Shown piece after piece: positions 5,110-5,174 of a stretch of DNA of 5,174 bases. The position numbers were made by a program, and so were the translations under genes. The stretch is taken from positions 1 through 5,174 of the forward strand of contig DKXD01000135.1 in assembly GCA_002492075.1 (NCBI GenBank). The letters are read 5' to 3'. Every line of letters begins with the position of its first letter. Positions within the stretch are counted from its first letter, which is position 1. This stretch comes from Ruminococcaceae bacterium UBA7135. GTDB lineage: Bacteria > Bacillota > Clostridia > Oscillospirales > Ruminococcaceae. The notes under the pieces were generated by a model. It was not told the DNA's origin and ran no database searches. It saw only the letters and a list, made by a program, of their open reading frames with translations.

Positions 5110-5174
5110 TCTTGTGATATTTTACAAAGCCTTTGCCGATTTATTAAGTATATTGCACAAAAATCACAAGCAAA
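5110..5174. other. AT-rich tail with no gene seen
   Basis: The last 65 bases hold no open frame with a ribosome binding site. TTTACA (5121-5126) and TATATT (5149-5154) look like promoter boxes but are 22 nt apart, too far for a normal sigma-A promoter. An 8-bp inverted repeat (CTTGTGAT 5111-5118 / ATCACAAG 5163-5170) spans the stretch and may be chance. Confidence 0.4.

Noticed and set aside
5111..5170. 8-bp inverted repeat CTTGTGAT/ATCACAAG
   Set aside because: It is too short and widely spaced in AT-rich sequence to distinguish from chance, and no associated gene is in the window.

Overview
The window looks like chromosomal DNA from a gut-type Clostridia (Bacillota), perhaps Oscillospiraceae/Ruminococcus-like. 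The basis is strong AGGAGG-type ribosome binding sites, sigma-A promoters with extended -10 boxes, mixed ATG/GTG/TTG start options, an HTH-AbrB regulator and a Clostridia-style sigma/anti-sigma pair. The taxon is an inference from gene style, not from a marker gene.

Layout. At the left edge there may be the last codons of a rightward gene (3-44), then a GC-rich hairpin (55-81) between convergent transcription units. Positions 104-1991 are a tight leftward operon. It runs from an Xre-type helix-turn-helix/AbrB regulator (1608-1991) to an ABC ATPase (868-1596) to an ABC-2 permease (104-868). The intergenic gaps are 11 nt and then a 1-nt stop/start overlap. Its promoter (TTGAAA-17-TATAAT with TGG before the -10) lies at 2030-2058. 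The regulator probably controls its own exporter operon.

Positions 1992-2429 form a long divergent control region. A near-consensus rightward promoter (TTGACA-17-TACAAT, 2143-2171) drives a leader of about 220-250 nt. The leader contains a possible ECF-type promoter, AT-rich repeats, and a 9-bp hairpin that covers part of one of two ribosome binding sites for the sigma factor.

Positions 2430-4575 encode an ECF-like sigma-70 factor (2430-3014) and a 494-residue single-pass membrane protein (3091-4575). The latter looks like its anti-sigma/sensor: a short acidic cytoplasmic head, one membrane helix, a low-complexity linker and a large outside domain that I do not recognise. The likely logic is that an envelope signal is sensed outside, the sigma factor is released, and a regulon is switched on.

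Positions 4576-4852 hold the most unusual feature. A 235-bp element (4586-4820) has 28-nt near-perfect inverted ends, begins with TG and ends with CA. It has an AT-rich core carrying three exact copies of ATCTCAACAA at exactly 22-bp intervals, plus two decayed copies. A candidate promoter lies inside it and points at a small predicted lipoprotein gene (4853-5056), which ends at a strong intrinsic terminator (5084-5109). The element could be a MITE-like insertion, a regulatory site array, or a structured RNA; sequence alone does not decide.
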